Positions 16,601 through 25,299 of a DNA stretch of 64,000 bases are shown here, one piece after another; within the stretch, counting starts at the first letter, position 1; every line of letters starts with the position of its first letter. This DNA is from Mucilaginibacter endophyticus (GTDB lineage Bacteria > Bacteroidota > Bacteroidia > Sphingobacteriales > Sphingobacteriaceae), in NCBI RefSeq assembly GCF_003351025.1, contig NZ_QPCG01000004.1:310001-374000 (forward strand). Reading direction: 5' to 3'. Both the position numbers and the translations under genes were made by a program. The notes under the pieces are model-generated. The model was not told the DNA's origin. It saw only the letters and a list, made by a program, of their open reading frames with translations, and did not search any database.

Positions 16601-17309
16601 GTCGCTGCTGAAAAACTTAGGGATAAAAAAGCCTGAAGATATCCTAAATAAAGAAATAAGTATCTGGGACGGCCTGATCGAATGCCCTGTTGTTGGTGTA
16701 CTGAAAGATTTTAACGACCGGTCCTTCCGCCAGGAACTGGCGCCACTGCTTGTCACTACAGATAATGTGATGTACAACCAGGCCGGGATCAAGCTGTCAA
16801 CCACAAATATGCCGGCCACGCTTGAAGCCGTTAAAAAAGTATGGGAGCAAACATTTCCAGATTTTGTTTATGAGTACAAATTCCTTGATGATAAAATCGC
16901 GGGCTTTTACAAGCAGGAAAATCAACTGGCCCAATTATATAAAATCTTCGCGGGTATCGCGATATTTTTGAGCTGCCTTGGTTTATATGGCTTAGCCTCG
17001 TTCATGGCCGTACAGCGGATAAAAGAAGTTGGCATTCGTAAAGTATTAGGCGCTACGTCGGGCAGTATTGTTTATCTATTCTCGAAAGAGTTTATCATAC
17101 TCATTGCTATTGCCTTTGCCATAGCCACGCCTATAGCCTGGTATTACATGCACCAATGGCTGCAGGATTATGTTTATCGCATCAAAATAAGCTGGTGGTT
17201 GTTTGCCGCAGGCGGATTTGCTGCAACATTTATTGCATTAGCTACCATAAGCTTCCAGGCTATAAAGGCCGCAAAAGCAAACCCGGTGAAGAGTTTAAGG
17301 AGTGAATGA
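13638..17309 (+). CDS. Membrane AraC-type sensor fused to FtsX/MacB-type permease
   Basis: One uninterrupted frame of 1223 codons from a TTG start. Residues 11-241 contain about seven hydrophobic segments, as in membrane-anchored AraC-type proteins of Bacteroidota. Residues 277-375 form an AraC HTH domain (LSSLAEKLGLTTHELSRIF; second motif IAYESGFNSQSSFNRIFKQI; then TGKSPQEYK). After a 35-residue linker, residues 410-1223 are a complete MacB/FtsX-type ABC permease: the standard opening MFKNYFKIAWRNLTRNKSYA, a TM helix at 432-450, a periplasmic domain, a three-helix block, a second half and the terminal NPVKSLRSE. The internal ATG at 14865 could restart translation to give an 814-residue permease. 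No ATPase gene is nearby. Confidence 0.8.
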   Translation: MKPYTFHISLYDAAFFGMLFIGLTFILLLWFAGKTSRSANRFLATALAAAVLWIARILAIDIQLSAYTPSWSRLPLQFSLAIGPLLFFYVLKVTRPEYKFRRKDLLHFSPLLLEVSAHISATIESIKTGAPTYDTPIFQWVNPALQALAFISVIVYLYLCRTLIENFYQRQKFNGGDRYRHELQWINNLLLAFGLLWILWIPFMAADYFYYNHQLGAQAYYPLYLLLMLMIVWMAARAFLRPEITALPITAPVLKPSLPEDLRQKGIWLKRAIKETQYYQDPALSLSSLAEKLGLTTHELSRIFNTVLKKSFNDFINEYRVQSAIRKMQDAAYDHITLLGIAYESGFNSQSSFNRIFKQITGKSPQEYKNGLKKELPSYNLRSEAQVAPVILNQESATKWVHDKFNRNFMFKNYFKIAWRNLTRNKSYAAINITGLAVGIAVCMVIFIIIQFQTGFDNFHSKKDRIFRVLTEYHHAETGNITYGKDIPFPLPLGLKTAFPQIEQVAPIFASQNDQLLIPDENGTTVKMFKEQRGLFYANPSFFKIFDFPLLAGSYASLKDPDNVLLTKEVAEKYFGDWKSAMGKTIKLEMGGFMFEHGTDVLRVSGILANIPANSDFQLKLVISFGTGFTGDYLAKSTDWNRTVADFGCYILLPQNLSAGNFNRQLSAFSQKVKSADNKDSHSIQALNAVHYDTQVGNYSNKTISHELLNVLWLIAAFILLIACVNFINLSTAQAVNRAKEVGVRKVLGSNKSQLQLQFIVETFLIVASAVMFAIIITVLALPYVGSLLELSLSFNIFSNPAIIVFLLIVTVAVTALAGFYPSIVLSRFNPVNALKSKLSTGRADGISLRRGLVVFQFIIAQALIIGTLIIVKQMNYFMDQPLGFDKEAIINVPFRVDSVRLSKMEYLKNQLTSITDVKSVSFSSNTPIENGNDTWSAVKYDHAQKETDFKAITKFADQDYVPAYKLQLIAGRNLKPSAMTREFLVNESLLKNLGIKKPEDILNKEISIWDGLIECPVVGVLKDFNDRSFRQELAPLLVTTDNVMYNQAGIKLSTTNMPATLEAVKKVWEQTFPDFVYEYKFLDDKIAGFYKQENQLAQLYKIFAGIAIFLSCLGLYGLASFMAVQRIKEVGIRKVLGATSGSIVYLFSKEFIILIAIAFAIATPIAWYYMHQWLQDYVYRIKISWWLFAAGGFAATFIALATISFQAIKAAKANPVKSLRSE

Positions 17310-17422
17310 TTATGGACTTTAGAAAAGGTAAAAAATATAAATACTTTGTTTTAACATCCATCCCCGGTAAGTTATCGGGCTTATTTTTTAATTTTAAGGG
17401 CTTATAACTTCTGGGGATTAAA

Positions 17423-18751
17423 ATGACGCTTAAAGCTACCTATACCTTATTTTTCTTTTTAGTATTTATTTCAGGGACCTCTCGCTGCTTTGCGCAATCG
17501 GTATTTGATAAAGACTCTTTGATAGTCAGAGGGAAAGTCGTTTATATCACGCCATCTAAAAACACCTACAGCATAAGCACCAACAAGGCGTTTCTACATT
17601 CGGGAGAAGAAAACAAAACACTAACAAACGACGCGGCGTATATCAATGGCGATTTTATTAACCGTGGGGAGTTTGCACGCAAATATATCAAAGCAATTTC
17701 GCGCCAACGGTCCATAGCGCTTGCCCGCAACCCGGATATGACACTGCTGCTCCAGTTTAATACCGCCGGCCGTGTAGACGATGTGAAGTTTGTAATTGCA
17801 AAAAACGGCAGCCTCACCCCCGAGGATTTGATGGTAATAGACTCGGCCATTAAATCCTCTGTACAAATTAAATTGCCTGCAAGCGTTAAACATGCCCATA
17901 AAATTGAGCCATACACCTATCTGTTTGATTTTTTGCGGATGGCTGCTTACAAAACAGAATGGGTAGAAGGGATAGAGGAAGATACACTTCATACCGATTG
18001 GGTTAATAACGATATCAAATTAATTAACCAGGTCGTCGCATTAGATAAAAGTAACCCCCAGGCCGTCGTTGATTTCTTCGCCCCACCAGCAGATAGTCGT
18101 CCCCGGCAAGATACTTTGGGTTTTGGATGGACGTATATATACACGGGCAAGGCAGCTGGATATATTTCTGTAACCCTTGAATATTACACACACAACGGCA
18201 AGGTTGTTAGTTATGCCCTTTCCTCGCAACTCCCATACAGAAAAACGCTGGCAAATAAATATGATTCCTTACTTCGTAAAGCGCTGCCTGTTGATTCTGC
18301 TGCCCGTTTATATTATAAATTCAGGGAAGATCGCATTTTCGCTCCCCTAAGTAATCTCGCCGGCTCCGGTTATAAAAAGCGAGCCATTCCGCTTCAAATG
18401 CTGCAATACATGTCGCCCTTATCCGGAACCGTGTATGGTCAATATGGAGGGCTGCCGATAAGCCTTACCTCAAACCGGGCCATGTTTAAAGAGATCATTA
18501 AAAGATTGTCGCCAGATCAGATTGTAACTTTAATGTACAGCATCAATCCTACATCAAGACTAACGGCAATTGAATATTATTACCGTCATCCTGAACTTTT
18601 CAAAAATCATAAAACCATCGACAAATGGATAAAGACTGTTTACGTGGAAAAGCCAACGATTGAGACTATACAAGGGTGCATCATTTCAGACCTAAACGCG
18701 GAAAGCGCCGTGAGCGGCTTCGTAAAATGGCATGATCCTTTGGATGAATGA
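17423..18751 (+). CDS. Secreted protein of unknown function
   Basis: A 442-residue protein with a signal peptide (YTLFFFLVFISGTSRCFAQ, cleavage after AQ). A short region near residues 90-140 (LARNPDMTLLLQFNTAGRVD) resembles a TonB/energy-transduction-like C-terminal fold, but this is weak. No membrane segment after the signal, no lipobox. It lies 113 bp after the AraC-permease gene and 103 bp before a large T9SS substrate gene on the same strand. Function unknown. Confidence 0.65.
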   Translation: MTLKATYTLFFFLVFISGTSRCFAQSVFDKDSLIVRGKVVYITPSKNTYSISTNKAFLHSGEENKTLTNDAAYINGDFINRGEFARKYIKAISRQRSIALARNPDMTLLLQFNTAGRVDDVKFVIAKNGSLTPEDLMVIDSAIKSSVQIKLPASVKHAHKIEPYTYLFDFLRMAAYKTEWVEGIEEDTLHTDWVNNDIKLINQVVALDKSNPQAVVDFFAPPADSRPRQDTLGFGWTYIYTGKAAGYISVTLEYYTHNGKVVSYALSSQLPYRKTLANKYDSLLRKALPVDSAARLYYKFREDRIFAPLSNLAGSGYKKRAIPLQMLQYMSPLSGTVYGQYGGLPISLTSNRAMFKEIIKRLSPDQIVTLMYSINPTSRLTAIEYYYRHPELFKNHKTIDKWIKTVYVEKPTIETIQGCIISDLNAESAVSGFVKWHDPLDE

Positions 18752-18854
18752 GGCCTAATGAATACCTTTAAAAATCCTTGTTTATCTGGCGATGACGCTC
18801 CGGATCTTATTTGCGGCCCTAACGTTTTAATATTATTTTAGGGGCATCCTTATC

Positions 18855-21452
18855 ATGTTATTAAAACGGCTATTTCTTTTACTCTTTTCACTTACAGCCC
18901 TTGGCTGTTATGCCCAGGATGTTGAATTTCATTTAAACTCGCATCTGCTGCCGGGCAAAAACATTTTAAAAGTAAAACGCGATTTTAACGATCCTTATTT
19001 ATGGGTGCTTGCGCAAGGTAACGAAGTTTATCGTGTTAACAGCCTTACGCTTTCAGTTGAAAATTACTCCAGCCAGTTTGCGGCCTACAACAATCTGAAA
19101 TTTATTGATATAGCAGGCCGAAGCCAGGACACAGTATTTATCGCCACAAAATCTACTAACGTTATTGAATACAAAAAGGGGATTGTTAAAGTTATAGGCC
19201 CCGCAGATGGCGTTAGCACAGAAGTTAATTCAGTTGGCATACCTAAGCGCCGCGAATTTGAATCAGATCAATATACATTACTGATTGGCTCAGACCACGG
19301 AACTTATACCTATGATATGCTAAATGAGAGAATGCTTTTTATACAGCATCAATCGGCAAGTCAGGTATATGACGCAACCTATCGAAATTTCTTATATAAA
19401 GATAGCACTGCTACCTATCCCGACTGGGATGGAAGAAAGTATGTCCCGGTTTTTGCATACGGAGAAGGAACCACATTTGGCCTTTACCTAACAGAAAGTG
19501 ACATTATAGGGCATAACATTAATACAGCTCATGAGATATTTGGCTCAATGTATGACTATGATATGCGTGTTAGCTACACAGGGCTTTTCTGGGGTACACG
19601 TAATGGAATGTTTCAGTTTAATGGAGACGAAAGCTATTACATCAATCGCGATTATGGACATTATCTTGATGGCATTAATGTAAATAAGATAACCTCGATG
19701 TTTGGACTTACGGCTTTTGGAAGTGGCTGGTGGAACGGTGATGGCCGCCTTATTAAGCAAACCATGCTGATTGGTACTGATAAAGGTCTTTATTTCAGCA
19801 ATTCAGTTTATCAGACTTATGACCCGCAACTTCCCGGACTAAAACAAGTAACGCTGTTTCATTTTGACCTGTTGGGCAATACTATTATTAATGATGTATG
19901 CGTAAATACCGCGTCAAAAATTGAACCTGTTTGTGATGATGGCGTGTGGGTAGCAGCTCAAGATGGCCTCTACCTTCTTAAACCCGATTATGGTAAATAC
20001 CTTACAGCACAATCAATAAACGCGGTGCAGTTTGACGGCATTGACGCCTCTGTTTCAGAAATGCAAATCTGTTCGGGCAGCAGCATAACGGCTTCTGTTA
20101 ACACAACGGTTTATACCGGCCATACCATTCAATGGTATAAAAATGGCACCGAATTACCGGGCGAGAGCGGCAATAAGCTTATTATCACTTCTGCAGGCAA
20201 CTACAGTGCGGTAGTATATGATCCGTGTGAAAACTTGCACCTTAACAGCAATACCCTTAAGGTTGATGTTATTACAAGCCCGACAGTTACACTTAATTAC
20301 CCGGACGAAAATTTTTATTGCGAGGGCAGCAACGCGACATTTAAGGTTGACGATAACCCCAACTATCAATACCGCTGGTATACCGATGGGGAGTTAAACG
20401 GTAACACTTCAAATAGCATAACTGTAAGTCAAAACGGTAACTATAAAGTAGAAGTTAGCGCATGCTCCGGAGTTTGGGTAGCCTCCAAAGAAATTAAAGT
20501 CGGATTTATCAACCTGCCCTCTCCTACGTTACAAGGAAACAAAACATCCTACTGCATTGGCGATCAGGCTACAATTTCCACTAACATACAGCCCGATCCA
20601 TCTTACACCATTAATTGGTATCGTGACGGGGCTCCGTTAATTGGTAATACCAATCAAACAAGCTTCACCACCGATATTGCCGGTAATTATCAGATTGAGC
20701 TTGCCAGCAATAAAATTACTTGCACACAATTATCCGCAACGCTTCCTATTGTTTTTAACCTGCTGCCAACTATCACTCTCGAAAAAATTATAAATACCTC
20801 CCTTTGTAGCGGACAAACGGTAGACCTTCAAGCAACAATTTCTGCCGGCACCATAAAATGGTCGACAGGAGAAACCAGTAGCCGAATCAGTGTTAAAAAT
20901 TCCGGCGACTATAGCGCCGTAGTTACCTCCCCTTCAGGCTGCTCCGATAACAAAAGCATCAACGTACAATTCTTCAGCAACCCCGTTTTAAATCTGCAGG
21001 ACGCAATGCTGTGTCCGTTTAACCAGGAGCAAATTACACTAAGCGCACCTCCGGGCTTTGCCAAATATTTGTGGAACGGACAACCTGGCAGTGATACATT
21101 CACAACGGGTTCACTCGGAAAAGTGGAGCTTACGGTAACAGATCAAAACAACTGCACTGCTACTCAAACCATAAATATCACCAGCCATTGTACAGATATA
21201 AGAATGGCTAATACATTTACCCCGAACGCTGACGGAGCAAACGATACCTGGATAATTGAGGGCCTTGATGCCAGCGCGACAGTAAAAGTTTATAATCGTT
21301 ATGGCAGTATAGTATTTAACAGCCATGGTTATCCCGAACCATGGGACGGCACTTATAAGGGCGGCAGGCTTCCTGCAGGTACCTACTACTATATCATTAA
21401 TGCAAAAGCCGGCGCCCAGGTTTTAAGCGGATGGGTGAGTATCATTTATTAG
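18855..21452 (+). CDS. Large secreted protein with Ig-like repeats and type B T9SS C-terminus
   Basis: An 865-residue exported protein: signal peptide LLKRLFLLLFSLTALGCYAQ, an N-terminal two-component-sensor-like or beta-propeller region (repeated GTRNGMFQFNGD, GTDKGLYFSNS), then several Ig/PKD-like domains with paired Cys and HTIQWYKNGTELPG or TINWYRDGAPLIG motifs, and a C-terminal gliding-motility type domain (MANTFTPNADGANDTWIIEG and later WDGTYKGGRLPAGTYYYI). The C-terminal domain is the type B sorting signal for secretion through the type IX system. It is likely a cell-surface or released adhesin. Confidence 0.85.
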   Translation: MLLKRLFLLLFSLTALGCYAQDVEFHLNSHLLPGKNILKVKRDFNDPYLWVLAQGNEVYRVNSLTLSVENYSSQFAAYNNLKFIDIAGRSQDTVFIATKSTNVIEYKKGIVKVIGPADGVSTEVNSVGIPKRREFESDQYTLLIGSDHGTYTYDMLNERMLFIQHQSASQVYDATYRNFLYKDSTATYPDWDGRKYVPVFAYGEGTTFGLYLTESDIIGHNINTAHEIFGSMYDYDMRVSYTGLFWGTRNGMFQFNGDESYYINRDYGHYLDGINVNKITSMFGLTAFGSGWWNGDGRLIKQTMLIGTDKGLYFSNSVYQTYDPQLPGLKQVTLFHFDLLGNTIINDVCVNTASKIEPVCDDGVWVAAQDGLYLLKPDYGKYLTAQSINAVQFDGIDASVSEMQICSGSSITASVNTTVYTGHTIQWYKNGTELPGESGNKLIITSAGNYSAVVYDPCENLHLNSNTLKVDVITSPTVTLNYPDENFYCEGSNATFKVDDNPNYQYRWYTDGELNGNTSNSITVSQNGNYKVEVSACSGVWVASKEIKVGFINLPSPTLQGNKTSYCIGDQATISTNIQPDPSYTINWYRDGAPLIGNTNQTSFTTDIAGNYQIELASNKITCTQLSATLPIVFNLLPTITLEKIINTSLCSGQTVDLQATISAGTIKWSTGETSSRISVKNSGDYSAVVTSPSGCSDNKSINVQFFSNPVLNLQDAMLCPFNQEQITLSAPPGFAKYLWNGQPGSDTFTTGSLGKVELTVTDQNNCTATQTINITSHCTDIRMANTFTPNADGANDTWIIEGLDASATVKVYNRYGSIVFNSHGYPEPWDGTYKGGRLPAGTYYYIINAKAGAQVLSGWVSIIY

Positions 21453-21548
21453 CCAGAGGCCTGCTTCTATCGCAATACACAAAGCCATTGTATTTGTTTA
21501 ACAAATTACATAGCTTTATTGCTATACCAACCGTAAACCCAACCACAT

Positions 21549-21989
21549 ATGTTTCCCCGTTTTAAAGAAAGCATCAGCTTTGGCAGCCTCGAAATTAATT
21601 TTTTGCTTGATGGTGATGATACCAACGGTTCACTTGTACAATTTGAGCTTGTTGTTCCGCCGGGCGTAAAGGTACCAGCTCCCCATTTTCATGTTGAAGT
21701 AGATGAAACCCTATACATACTGGAAGGCACGCTTACACAATTAATTGGTACAGAAACCCGGGAGCTACAGCCCGGCGATCATTGTTTTATAAAGAGAGGA
21801 ACTATTCATGGTTTTAATAATCTGCATAGCGCCACGGCAAGAGCCCTCTGCACCCTTTCGCCCGCATCTATCGGCCCTGCTTATTTTCGCGAAATTGCGG
21901 AGGTGATCAATGCCGGCGGTCCACCAGACATGCAAAAAGTACTCGCCATTATGAAAAAACACGGACTTGAGCCGGTTAAACCGGCATAG
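21549..21989 (+). CDS. Cupin-domain protein
   Basis: A 146-residue single-domain cupin. Motif 1 is APHFHVEVDETLYILEG (His-x-His ... Glu) and motif 2 is LQPGDHCFIKRGTIHGFNN (Pro-Gly-Asp ... His), so a metal site with three His and one Glu is intact. The substrate is not known; this group includes quercetin-dioxygenase-like and mannose isomerase-like proteins. It converges with an SDR gene with only 11 bp between stops. Confidence 0.8.
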   Translation: MFPRFKESISFGSLEINFLLDGDDTNGSLVQFELVVPPGVKVPAPHFHVEVDETLYILEGTLTQLIGTETRELQPGDHCFIKRGTIHGFNNLHSATARALCTLSPASIGPAYFREIAEVINAGGPPDMQKVLAIMKKHGLEPVKPA

Positions 21990-22000
21990 GGTTAAACCAC

Positions 22001-22843
22001 CTATGATTCAAAATCGGCCGCAATCGTAACCTCTTTCCATTTTTCCAATTCCGCAGTCATTGTTCCGAGTTTTTCAGAGGCCCGTTTATAAGCATCCTCG
22101 CCAAGATAAAGATGCAGCGGCGGTTCGGTCAAATCTGTTAAATTCATGATTATTTCCGATGCCTTTTCCGGGTCGCCGGGTTGTTTACCATCAGCAGCAA
22201 GGTAACGTTGCTGGGCATTTTTAACGGCTTGATAGCCTTCTATATGACTTTCGGTAAAAGCCAGTGAGCCTGTAGTCAAAAAACCCGTACGGAAACCCGA
22301 AGGTTCAACCACAGTTACTTTAATCCCAAACTCTTCAACGTCAAGCGCCAGCACTTCCGAAAACGCGGCAATAGCCGCTTTGGTAGCCGAGTAAACCGAC
22401 CAGCCCGGCGCGCCAACAAAACCGGCAACCGAACCAATATTGATAACATAACCGGAGCCTTGCCCCCGCATAACAGGAAGCACAGCTTTAGTTACATCAA
22501 TTGCTGCCAGCACGTTTACATTAAATATATCACGGATCTTTTGCCCTTCAATCTCCTCAACCGTACCGGCCATGCCATAACCGGCATTATTTACCAGTAC
22601 GTCAATTTGCCCAAATGCTTTAAGTGTTTCACGGATGGACTCTTCAATACAATCCGGGTTGCTTAAATCAACAGCCAATGGCAAAAACCTGTCTGTATCT
22701 ATTAAACCAACCGCTTGTTTTAAGGTTTGCGCGTTGCGTGATGTGGCTGCTACACGATGCCCATTATCTAATAATTTTTTCACCAGGGTAAGCCCCAATC
22801 CCTGGGACGCCCCGGTTACATACCATACTTTTGTTGAGTTCAT
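22001..22843 (-). CDS. Classical SDR oxidoreductase
   Basis: A 280-residue short-chain dehydrogenase with the coenzyme loop VTGASQGLGLTL, the NNAG motif (VLVNNAGYG), the catalytic Ser strand VINIGSVAG and the YSATKAA catalytic motif, so it should be active. The group contains many ketone and aldehyde reductases with NADP. It follows the MBL-fold gene by 73 bp and may be the last member of the minus-strand detoxification run. Confidence 0.87.
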   Translation of the reverse strand: MNSTKVWYVTGASQGLGLTLVKKLLDNGHRVAATSRNAQTLKQAVGLIDTDRFLPLAVDLSNPDCIEESIRETLKAFGQIDVLVNNAGYGMAGTVEEIEGQKIRDIFNVNVLAAIDVTKAVLPVMRGQGSGYVINIGSVAGFVGAPGWSVYSATKAAIAAFSEVLALDVEEFGIKVTVVEPSGFRTGFLTTGSLAFTESHIEGYQAVKNAQQRYLAADGKQPGDPEKASEIIMNLTDLTEPPLHLYLGEDAYKRASEKLGTMTAELEKWKEVTIAADFES

Positions 22844-22916
22844 GGTTGAAACGTTTTAGGCATGAGCCATTCAGTCCGCATTTTTTAGCAGCCCATAAAC
22901 TCACGCAGGTAATTAT

Positions 22917-23666
22917 TTATAAACTTGTTTTTATGCCAGGCGCAAGAATTTTAAGCTGCCCGGCAATGCCAAGCGCGTTGAATGATTGCTGCAGCATTTC
23001 TCCCGTTTCGGTATAATGCGACCAGCCCTCAAAGTGCACTGGTATAATGGTAGCATCAGGAAAAGCAAACGCGGTGTCTATTGCATCGTTAGTACCCATA
23101 GTTACGTTAAACGGCCCCCTCGGCTTAGCCGCACCCGCAAAAATGAACACGTACTGAGGCTTAAATTTTTCCGCAACTTCTTTTATGCCATCATAAAAAA
23201 CGGTGTCGCCTGTAAAATAGATCTGGAGCCCTGCAACGGTTACAATGAAACCGGTAACATCTCCGGTTAGCTTTTCACTTCCTGCGGGGCCATGCCTTGC
23301 AGGCGTGCCGGTAATCACTACGTCATCGTTTAAAGAGATACTTTCCCATGGGGCCAGGCCAATGGTATTACCACCTAATCTTTCCGCCCCAATTTTTGTG
23401 GTGAATGTCTTAGATACCTGTTTCAGCAACGCCCTGCCCGCATTATCTAAATTATCACCATGCTGATCGTGGCTTAGCAAAACCACATCTATCTTACCAA
23501 TATCAGTAGTCACCGGGCCTTCTGTTTTGTGATATGCGGGTTTATCATTGATCATGAATTGCTCGCCGGCCGGGTCAAGCGTGGGGTCGGTCATGAGCCG
23601 TAAGCCGCCAATTTCTAAAATAACGGTCGGGCCACCAATGTAGGTTACATTAACTTCGTTTTTCAT
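22917..23666 (-). CDS. MBL-fold (UlaG-like) metallo-hydrolase
   Basis: Start chosen at the ATG at 23666, which overlaps the stop of the upstream gene by four bases (ATGA); a longer frame would overlap it by about 100 bp. The 249-residue protein starts MKNEVNVTYIGGPTVILEIG and has the metal motif LLSHDQHGDNLD, then GDTVFYDGIKE and VPVHFEGW, which supply the later metal ligands. This matches the beta-lactamase-superfamily group 2 (UlaG-like) hydrolases; the substrate is unknown. Confidence 0.84.
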   Translation of the reverse strand: MKNEVNVTYIGGPTVILEIGGLRLMTDPTLDPAGEQFMINDKPAYHKTEGPVTTDIGKIDVVLLSHDQHGDNLDNAGRALLKQVSKTFTTKIGAERLGGNTIGLAPWESISLNDDVVITGTPARHGPAGSEKLTGDVTGFIVTVAGLQIYFTGDTVFYDGIKEVAEKFKPQYVFIFAGAAKPRGPFNVTMGTNDAIDTAFAFPDATIIPVHFEGWSHYTETGEMLQQSFNALGIAGQLKILAPGIKTSL

Positions 23667-24739
23667 GGGTTCATAATTTTGGTTGTATCTGCTATTATGG
23701 ATTGCATCAGCTCTGCGGCTTTGGTATGTTTTAATACGGGCGCAATCTGTCCGCCCCAAAACAAAACCATATCTAACTTTTGCTGCTCGAGCGCTGCCTT
23801 GCGTAATGGCGCCATAAATGTTGTTTGCAATGGGAAAGGTAAAAAACTGGCTTCCTTTCCTATCAGATCTTTAGCTACCCGGCTGGTTATACCGCGGCCA
23901 AGCCTGCCTGTAAATGCCCGTGACAGTGTAGTATATTTTGCAGCGTCAGAAAAAAGCATTTGCCGGTGAACAGGAAGTGCTCCCGATTCATCACAGGCTA
24001 AAAAGGCTGTACCTATCTGCACCGCGTCGGCACCCAGCGTCAGGGCTCCTGCTACTCCTCTGCCATTAGCTATACCTCCGGCAGCGATAACAGGCATTTT
24101 AACTTTTTCCTTTATCAGCTGAAGCAACACAAATGTACCAGTGGTTGATACTTCTGCCTGCGCAAGGAATGATGGCCTGTGGCCACCAGCTTCAAAACCC
24201 GAAGCGATGATCATATCCACACCACTTACCTCCAATGCAATAGCTTCATCTAAGGTAGTAGCCGCGCCAACAGTAACTATGCCCAACCTGCGGCATTGCT
24301 CCATCACATCGGCAGGTAGTGTGCCAAACATAAAGCTGAATACTTTGGGGCGCAGGTCGAGGATAGCCTGTAGTTGGTTTTCAAACCGTAGTTTAAAAGG
24401 CGCCGGTTTGTTAGGTAATGGGATTCCGGCTTCATCAAAATAAGGTTTAAACAGCTGTGCCGCATGTTCAAACTGCTCATCGGTAGCTTCGCCATTTGGT
24501 GCATCGGTTTCCGAAACCCATATATTGATATTGTAAGGTTTGTTCGTCGCCGCCCTGATCTGCCTGTCTATCTCAACAATTTCAGGTCCGCTAAGGGTAT
24601 AAGCCCCGTAGCCGCCTAACCCTCCCGCGTTTGATACGGTAGATACCAACTCGACCGAGGATAAATTACCGCCAAAAGGCCCCTGCATAATCGGGTAATC
24701 AATACCCAGTATTTCTGTTGCTTTTGTGTTATACCACAT
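23663..24739 (-). CDS. Nitronate monooxygenase family (2-nitropropane dioxygenase-like)
   Basis: A 358-residue FMN enzyme with a TIM-barrel fold. Seen motifs: YPIMQGPFGGN near residue 15, GFEAGGHRPS with the catalytic His at 187, VIAAGGIANGRG and LGADAVQIGTAFLAC for phosphate/FMN binding. Enzymes of this family oxidise alkyl nitronates, such as propionate 3-nitronate, with oxygen, or act as NADH:quinone reductases. Translationally coupled to the MBL-fold gene downstream, which hints that the two act on one compound. Confidence 0.86.
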   Translation of the reverse strand: MWYNTKATEILGIDYPIMQGPFGGNLSSVELVSTVSNAGGLGGYGAYTLSGPEIVEIDRQIRAATNKPYNINIWVSETDAPNGEATDEQFEHAAQLFKPYFDEAGIPLPNKPAPFKLRFENQLQAILDLRPKVFSFMFGTLPADVMEQCRRLGIVTVGAATTLDEAIALEVSGVDMIIASGFEAGGHRPSFLAQAEVSTTGTFVLLQLIKEKVKMPVIAAGGIANGRGVAGALTLGADAVQIGTAFLACDESGALPVHRQMLFSDAAKYTTLSRAFTGRLGRGITSRVAKDLIGKEASFLPFPLQTTFMAPLRKAALEQQKLDMVLFWGGQIAPVLKHTKAAELMQSIIADTTKIMNP

Positions 24740-24850
24740 GGTTTTATTATTAAGTCAGTAGTACTAAGTCCGAAATCATAAGTCTGATTTTTACTTAAAA
24801 CTTATGACTTTGAACTAAAGACTATCCTTTAGTTTACCATTGAAATGATA

Positions 24851-25228
24851 TTAGTTAGTGTCGCTGATCATTTTATTTACGATAAACCATTTACCGTTAA
24901 GTTTATGGAACGATAAAAACTCATGGTAGTTGAAATCGTACATTTTTACCTGTACTTCGGCAACCGCGATTGAATTTACTGCCTTAACAGAAATAATTTT
25001 TCCTTCAAATGGTTTGCCCGAATCCTTAGGACTTACCCTGTTTTTTACACCATCCAGGTAAACATCTAATGTTTTAGCGTAAGGCTCGCCTTTTACATCG
25101 CCAAAAAGCAAGGTGCCGGTATTCATTACCTGGTTTAACAAATCCAAATTACCTTCATAAATCCCTTTGAAGTAATAATTTTCAAGCGCCTGTTCAATGG
25201 CTGCTTTAGCTTGATTGTTAGTTTCCAT
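24851..25228 (-). CDS. NTF2-like (SnoaL/lumazine-binding-like) protein
   Basis: A 125-residue protein of the NTF2-like cone fold: long N-terminal helix (AKAAIEQALENYYFKGIYEG), then a curved sheet ending KLNGKWFIVNKMISDTN. This is the common Bacteroidota putative lumazine-binding/DUF4440-like group. Catalytic role is unproven. It lies inside the oxidoreductase run downstream of the Crp/Fnr gene. Confidence 0.78.
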   Translation of the reverse strand: METNNQAKAAIEQALENYYFKGIYEGNLDLLNQVMNTGTLLFGDVKGEPYAKTLDVYLDGVKNRVSPKDSGKPFEGKIISVKAVNSIAVAEVQVKMYDFNYHEFLSFHKLNGKWFIVNKMISDTN

Positions 25229-25299
25229 TTTGATGATAAATTAAAGCATTATGCCTGCCATTTAGCAAGGCATAATGCGGTTACTATAAATTTTTACAC

